Shown piece after piece: positions 5,981 through 8,884 of a stretch of DNA of 8,884 bases. A model generated the notes under the pieces. That model saw only the letters and a program-made list of their open reading frames with translations, ran no database searches and was not told where the DNA came from. The first letter of the stretch is position 1; every line of letters begins with the position of its first letter. Source of the DNA: an uncultured cyanobacterium. Lineage in GTDB: Bacteria; Cyanobacteriota; Cyanobacteriia; PCC-6307; Cyanobiaceae. Location of the stretch: NCBI GenBank assembly GCA_903921295.1, contig CAIXOZ010000195.1, forward strand, positions 1-8,884, read 5' to 3'. The position numbers and the translations under genes were made by a program.

Positions 5981-7438
5981 TCAGCCGTCGATGGCCATGG
6001 CGGCCTGCTTGTAGGCCACTTCCACCAGCTCGCTCAGGGTGGGATGGGTGTGAACCTCGGTGGCGAGCTCGCGCACGCCCTGGCGCCTGGCCACCGCATT
6101 GGCGATCTCCTGGATCAGATCGGCGGCGTGCAGGCCGTAGAGGTGGGCTCCAAGCACCTCGCCGTTGTCCTTGCGGAACAACAGCTTCATCAGGCCATCG
6201 CTTTCCAGTTCGGCCAGGGCCTTGGTGTTGGCCTTGAAGTAACTGCGCACAACGCCGAGTTCAAAGCCTTCGCTCTCGCCCAGGCTGCGGGCCTCGGCTT
6301 CCGAGAGGCCGACGGAGCTGATCTCCGGATGGGTGAAGGTGGCGGCCGGAATCGAGCGGTAATCGATCGTGCGCGGGTGGCCGAGGATGTTGTCGACCGC
6401 CACGGTGCCCTGGGCGGCCGCGGTGTGGGCCAGCATCATCTTTCCGGTCACATCACCCACCGCCCAGAGGTGCGGCAGGGGCTGGCCATCGACGAGCACC
6501 TGCAGCTGGTCGTTGACGGGGATGAAGCCCCGGTTGGTCTCAACGCCGACGGAGCCCAGGTTGAGGTCCTTGCTCACCGGCACCCGGCCGGTGGCCACGA
6601 GCACGGCGTCCACCTCGATCGTTTCCACCAGCTCCCTGGTCTGCATGTCGGCCAGCTCGATCGTCACCGGGCAGCCGGGGGTCACGGTGCGGGCCAGCAG
6701 CCCCACCCGGGTCTCGATGTCCCGTCCGTCGATCAGTTTTCTGGCCGCCAGTTTGGCGATATCGGGATCGAAGGTCGGCATCGCGCGGTCGAGGGCCTCG
6801 ATCATGGTCACTTCACAGCCGAGGGCCGTGTAGACGTCAGCGAATTCCAGACCGATGTAGCCGCTGCCGATGATCGCGATCCAGCGGGGCAGCCACTCCA
6901 GGCTCACCGCCTCATCGCTGGTGAACACTGTGCGGCCGTCGGTTTCAATGCCGGGGGGAACGAAGGGATCGGAGCCGGTGGCAATGATCACCTCGCGGGC
7001 GCTGTAGATCCGATCGACCCCATTGCTCTGGCGCACACCGACGCACTGGCTGCCTTCCAGTCGACCCTTGCCCCGGAGGATCGTGGCGCCGCTGCGCTCG
7101 AGGGTGCGGGTGAGGTTGGTGCGGATCGTTTCCACCAGCTGGTTGGCGTGGTCCGCGATTTTCTGGCGCTCGAATCGCACCGGAGCGGCGTGGATGCCGA
7201 AGCCCTTGAGGTGTTCGGCATCCGCCAGTTCCCGCACCCGTCCGCTGGCGGCCAGCAGGGCTTTGGAAGGCACGCAGCCCCGGTTGACGCAGGTGCCTCC
7301 CATGTCACGCGATTCGACGATCGCGGTGCGCAAGCCATGGTCGGCGGCGTGTTTGGCGGCATCGAAGCCGCCATAGCCGGCTCCGATCACGATCACATCG
7401 AAATCGAAGGATGGGGGGGCAGCGCTGGCGTCGCTCAC
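5981..7438 (-). CDS. lpdA: Dihydrolipoamide dehydrogenase (E3)
   Basis: 485 residues, standard size. It is an FAD-dependent homodimer that reoxidises dihydrolipoamide with NAD+ and serves pyruvate dehydrogenase and the glycine cleavage system (L protein). Landmarks: the FAD-binding Rossmann motif VIVIGAGYGG (15-24), the redox disulfide GGTCVNRGCVPSK (C50, C55), ATGSDPFVPPG (153-163), the NAD-binding motif IIGSGYIGLEFADV (189-202), the second FAD contact VGDVTGKMMLAHTAAAQG, and the C-terminal HPTLSE (H465/E470, the catalytic dyad donated across the dimer). The start is GTG at 7436-7438 (MSDASAAPPSFDFDVIVIG); AAGG overlaps it, and a perfect hairpin lies 6 bases upstream. It is 70 bp after the SpoU-family gene and 62 bp before trpC on the same strand, so it is probably one transcript. 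Confidence 0.97.
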   Translation of the reverse strand: MSDASAAPPSFDFDVIVIGAGYGGFDAAKHAADHGLRTAIVESRDMGGTCVNRGCVPSKALLAASGRVRELADAEHLKGFGIHAAPVRFERQKIADHANQLVETIRTNLTRTLERSGATILRGKGRLEGSQCVGVRQSNGVDRIYSAREVIIATGSDPFVPPGIETDGRTVFTSDEAVSLEWLPRWIAIIGSGYIGLEFADVYTALGCEVTMIEALDRAMPTFDPDIAKLAARKLIDGRDIETRVGLLARTVTPGCPVTIELADMQTRELVETIEVDAVLVATGRVPVSKDLNLGSVGVETNRGFIPVNDQLQVLVDGQPLPHLWAVGDVTGKMMLAHTAAAQGTVAVDNILGHPRTIDYRSIPAATFTHPEISSVGLSEAEARSLGESEGFELGVVRSYFKANTKALAELESDGLMKLLFRKDNGEVLGAHLYGLHAADLIQEIANAVARRQGVRELATEVHTHPTLSELVEVAYKQAAMAIDG

Positions 7439-7444
7439 CTTGAA

Positions 7445-7463
7445 CCTGGCATCTGTTGCCAGG
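7445..7463 (-). repeat. Perfect hairpin immediately upstream of lpdA
   Basis: CCTGGCA (7445-7451) and TGCCAGG (7457-7463) form a 7-bp perfect stem with a 5-base loop. It ends only 6 bases before the lpdA GTG on the minus strand. No T-run follows, so it is not a normal terminator. Its position would place it over the ribosome docking site, so a role in translation control is possible but unproven. Confidence 0.55.
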
Positions 7464-7508
7464 CATTCTCCCCCCTCACAGGTCAGAGGTGTCGCGGGTC
7501 AGGGACCC

Positions 7509-8330
7509 TCAGCAAAGGGCATGGCCGCGGCAGAGCTGCTGGCGCCAGCGTTCGAGCAGCAGCGGCGCTGCGGCCACCGCCACGTTCAGGGACTCGACGC
7601 TGCTTCCATGGGGGATCGTCACCTTCGCCGAAGCGAGGTGCTGCAGCGCTGGAGCGAGCCCGGCCCCCTCATTGCCCAGCATCAGGGCCGTGGGTTGACC
7701 CCAGTCGAGCTCCCAGTAGGGCCGGGGTGGCTCGGTGGCGTCGGCCTCCGGCACCACCGTGGCCACCAGCTGCAGTCCCGCGATGCGGGCGGCATTCAGG
7801 GCCTGGTGCAGGCTCGCCGGATCCTCGAAGCGGCGACACGGCAGGGCCAGGCTGGCGCCGGCCGAAGCGCGCAGGACCTTCGGCTGGTGGGGATCGGCCC
7901 CATCCTGCAGCCAGACCTCGTCGATGCCGGCGGCGAGGGCGGTGCGCAGCAGCGTTCCCAGATTGCCGGGATCCTGCAGGCGATCGAGCACCAGCAGGAA
8001 ACCCACCTGGCCGCGGGGCGGCAGCGAGGGAGGGGGCAGGGTGAGCACGACCCCATCCGGATGGCCGGTGGTGGCGACCGCCTCGAGGACGGCAGGCGCC
8101 ACGCTCACGATCCGCTCGATTGCAACGCAGGCCTGAAGCAGTTCCGGATGCCGCTCCATCCAGGCCGGGGTCGCCAGCAGCAGATCGGGGCTGAGACCAA
8201 GGCGCAGCACCTCCTGAAGCAGATGGGTGCCCTCAAGCAGCAGTCGGTCCTGCTCCCGCCGCCCGCGGGCCTGATGCAGGGCGCGCAGGCGTCCGACCAG
8301 GGGATTGCGGCGGCTGGTGATCGGCTCCAA
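7509..8330 (-). CDS. SpoU/TrmH-family RNA 2'-O-methyltransferase
   Basis: 273 residues. An N-terminal substrate-binding domain (about 1-100: ITSRRNPLVGRLRALHQARG, then QDRLLLEGTHLLQEVL) precedes a SPOUT catalytic domain with the three family motifs: DRLQDPGNLGTLLRTA (116-131, with N123 and R129), LMLGNEGAGL (216-225) and IPHGSSVESLNVAVAAA (239-255). These form the trefoil-knot S-adenosylmethionine site. Members methylate ribose 2'-OH in rRNA or tRNA. The two-domain layout resembles the 23S rRNA (RlmB/TsnR-like) enzymes more than short TrmH, but the target nucleotide cannot be told from sequence, so no gene symbol is given. The start is TTG at 8328-8330, just before the conserved ITSRRNPLV; there is no better start nearby. 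It begins 11 bp after the stop of the upstream 82-aa gene. Confidence 0.93.
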   Translation of the reverse strand: MEPITSRRNPLVGRLRALHQARGRREQDRLLLEGTHLLQEVLRLGLSPDLLLATPAWMERHPELLQACVAIERIVSVAPAVLEAVATTGHPDGVVLTLPPPSLPPRGQVGFLLVLDRLQDPGNLGTLLRTALAAGIDEVWLQDGADPHQPKVLRASAGASLALPCRRFEDPASLHQALNAARIAGLQLVATVVPEADATEPPRPYWELDWGQPTALMLGNEGAGLAPALQHLASAKVTIPHGSSVESLNVAVAAAPLLLERWRQQLCRGHALC

Positions 8331-8341
8331 GGCGCTGTGCT

Positions 8342-8590
8342 TCAGAAGGTGTGATGCCGGCGAAGGTGGAGCCGGTCCTGGATCAGCAGATCGTTGTCCC
8401 TGAGATCGAGGCCGCGCACGGCGGCGACCTCACCATGCAGGCCTTCGGCCGCCAGGTTTTCGATCAGCTTCTTGATGAGCACATCCTCCACGGTGTCACG
8501 ATCGAGGGATTCGGGCGTGAGGCTGGCCAGGAATTTCCCCAGCTTGGCGCTGACCACCTCCTGGGCATTGGTGATCTTGAGAACGAGCAT
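8342..8590 (-). CDS. Small conserved-looking cyanobacterial protein of unknown function
   Basis: 82 residues from ATG 8588-8590. The protein begins MLVLKITNAQEVVSAKLGKF and continues with a Glu/Asp/Leu-rich helical part (TPESLDRDTVEDVLIKKLIE) and a C-terminal LRDNDLLIQDRLHLRRHHTF. I recall similar short proteins beside the SpoU methylase in other marine Synechococcus/Prochlorococcus genomes, but I know no function. It has no signal peptide, membrane segment or cysteine, so it is probably cytosolic. The frame is open further upstream to 8812, but that segment is Arg/Pro-rich and reads as noncoding; the good start is this ATG. A purine-rich stretch (GAGAGGAGAG) lies somewhat far (about 13 bases) upstream. 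It is first gene of the probable operon with the methylase, lpdA and trpC. Confidence 0.8.
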   Translation of the reverse strand: MLVLKITNAQEVVSAKLGKFLASLTPESLDRDTVEDVLIKKLIENLAAEGLHGEVAAVRGLDLRDNDLLIQDRLHLRRHHTF

Positions 8591-8812
8591 CGGCGGGAGG
8601 CACTCTCCTCTCACCCTGGCAGCCTGCGGGATGCCGTCAACCGTCAGGGGCTGCGGCGCACGGTGTGTTCCGGTCACGGTCGCTTCCGATGGCCTGGATC
8701 CCAGGTCCCAAGCGCGCGGACGCCACCTCTGGCCCTCGCCACGCCCGCGGTACGCATCCAGGGGCTGATGGCGATGACCCAGCGCCCCTCGGCCGGCGGG
8801 CTGCTCTTCCAC
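8591..8812. other. Intergenic region between tRNA-Leu terminator and the 82-aa gene
   Basis: 222 bp with no supported gene. It should contain the promoter of the minus-strand operon. A small inverted repeat, CCTGG (8693-8697) and CCAGG (8701-8705), has a 3-base spacer. The frame continuous with the downstream gene is open but looks noncoding. Confidence 0.55.
8613..8640 (-). promoter_or_regulatory. Weak candidate promoter for the minus-strand operon
   Basis: On the minus strand TTGACG (8635-8640) matches five of six bases of the -35 consensus. It is followed after 16 bases by CAGGGT (8613-8618), a poor -10 match that keeps only A2 and T6. It lies 23 bases before the ATG of the 82-aa gene. 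It could be chance. Confidence 0.25.
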
Positions 8813-8840
8813 AAAAAAAACCCGGCGATTGCCGGGCTTT
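8813..8840 (-). terminator. Intrinsic terminator of tRNA-Leu
   Basis: Read on the minus strand: CCCGGC (from 8836-8831), loop AATC, GCCGGG (from 8826-8821), then a run of eight T (8820-8813). The stem can be extended across one mismatch by flanking A/T pairs. It lies 4 bases after the tRNA 3' end and fits termination of that transcript. Confidence 0.88.
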
Positions 8841-8844
8841 CTGA

Positions 8845-8884
8845 TGCGGATGGGGAGACTTGAACTCCCACGACATTGCTGCCA
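8845..8884 (-). tRNA. tRNA-Leu, 3' part only (cut by window edge)
   Basis: Minus strand. Visible parts: a long variable arm with stem GGCA / TGTC and loop GCAA, the T-arm GGGAG-TTCAAGT-CTCCC, the acceptor 3' strand CATCCGC and discriminator A at 8845. The long variable arm marks a class II tRNA (Leu or Ser). The implied acceptor 5' strand GCGGATG is the usual tRNA-Leu form. The anticodon is outside the window, so the isoacceptor is unknown. CCA is not encoded: the next bases are TCA. Confidence 0.88.

Noticed and set aside
5780..8044. 754-codon plus-strand open frame opposite trpC, lpdA and the methylase
   Set aside because: It is antisense to three well-supported genes. Its translation is Gly/His/Gln/Ala-rich with no recognisable domain, as expected from a GC-rich shadow frame.
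8591..8812. 74-codon N-terminal extension of the 82-aa protein
   Set aside because: Arg/Pro/Gly-rich noncoding-type translation. The start at 8590 gives a clean N-terminus resembling remembered relatives.
1..8884. CRISPR array, insertion sequence, phage or toxin-antitoxin elements
   Set aside because: No direct repeat-spacer pattern, transposase motif, terminal inverted repeats or recognisable toxin/antitoxin pair was seen.

Overview
This window is a GC-rich stretch of a cyanobacterial chromosome, most probably from the Synechococcus/Cyanobium (picocyanobacterial) group. The evidence is a GUN4 (tetrapyrrole-binding) domain, the 202-residue cyanobacterial form of ribosomal protein S4, a cyanobacterium-like set of genes (rpsD, murE, yidD, trpC, lpdA and a SpoU-family methylase) and three perfect copies of the cyanobacterial octamer GCGATCGC. 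This placement rests on sequence style and remembered gene families; no database search was run.

Layout. (1) 1-1680, plus strand: the 3' part of a trypsin-like serine protease fused to a C-terminal GUN4 domain, then a small gene for a probably exported protein of unknown function. (2) 1690-3861, minus strand: a tight yidD - glutaredoxin-like - murE cluster with gaps of 27 and 30 bp. It is convergent with the exported-protein gene, with only 9 bp between the stop codons. (3) 3862-4203: a 342-bp divergent intergenic region with two adjacent inverted repeats and a possible rpsD promoter. (4) 4204-4885, plus strand: rpsD followed by a clear intrinsic terminator. (5) 5034-8590, minus strand: a probable operon, in transcription order an 82-aa conserved-looking unknown protein, a SpoU/TrmH-family RNA 2'-O-methyltransferase, lpdA and trpC. 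(6) 8591-8884: an intergenic region, an intrinsic terminator and the 3' end of a tRNA-Leu gene, both on the minus strand.

Functionally the window is mostly housekeeping: peptidoglycan precursor synthesis (murE), membrane protein insertion (yidD), translation (rpsD, tRNA-Leu, RNA methylase), tryptophan synthesis (trpC) and 2-oxoacid/glycine metabolism (lpdA). The least ordinary part is the left edge. There a protease carries a porphyrin-binding-type GUN4 module and sits directly upstream of an uncharacterised exported protein. I found no CRISPR array, insertion sequence, phage gene or obvious defence system. The long open frames antisense to murE, rpsD and lpdA/SpoU look like GC-driven shadows of the real genes.
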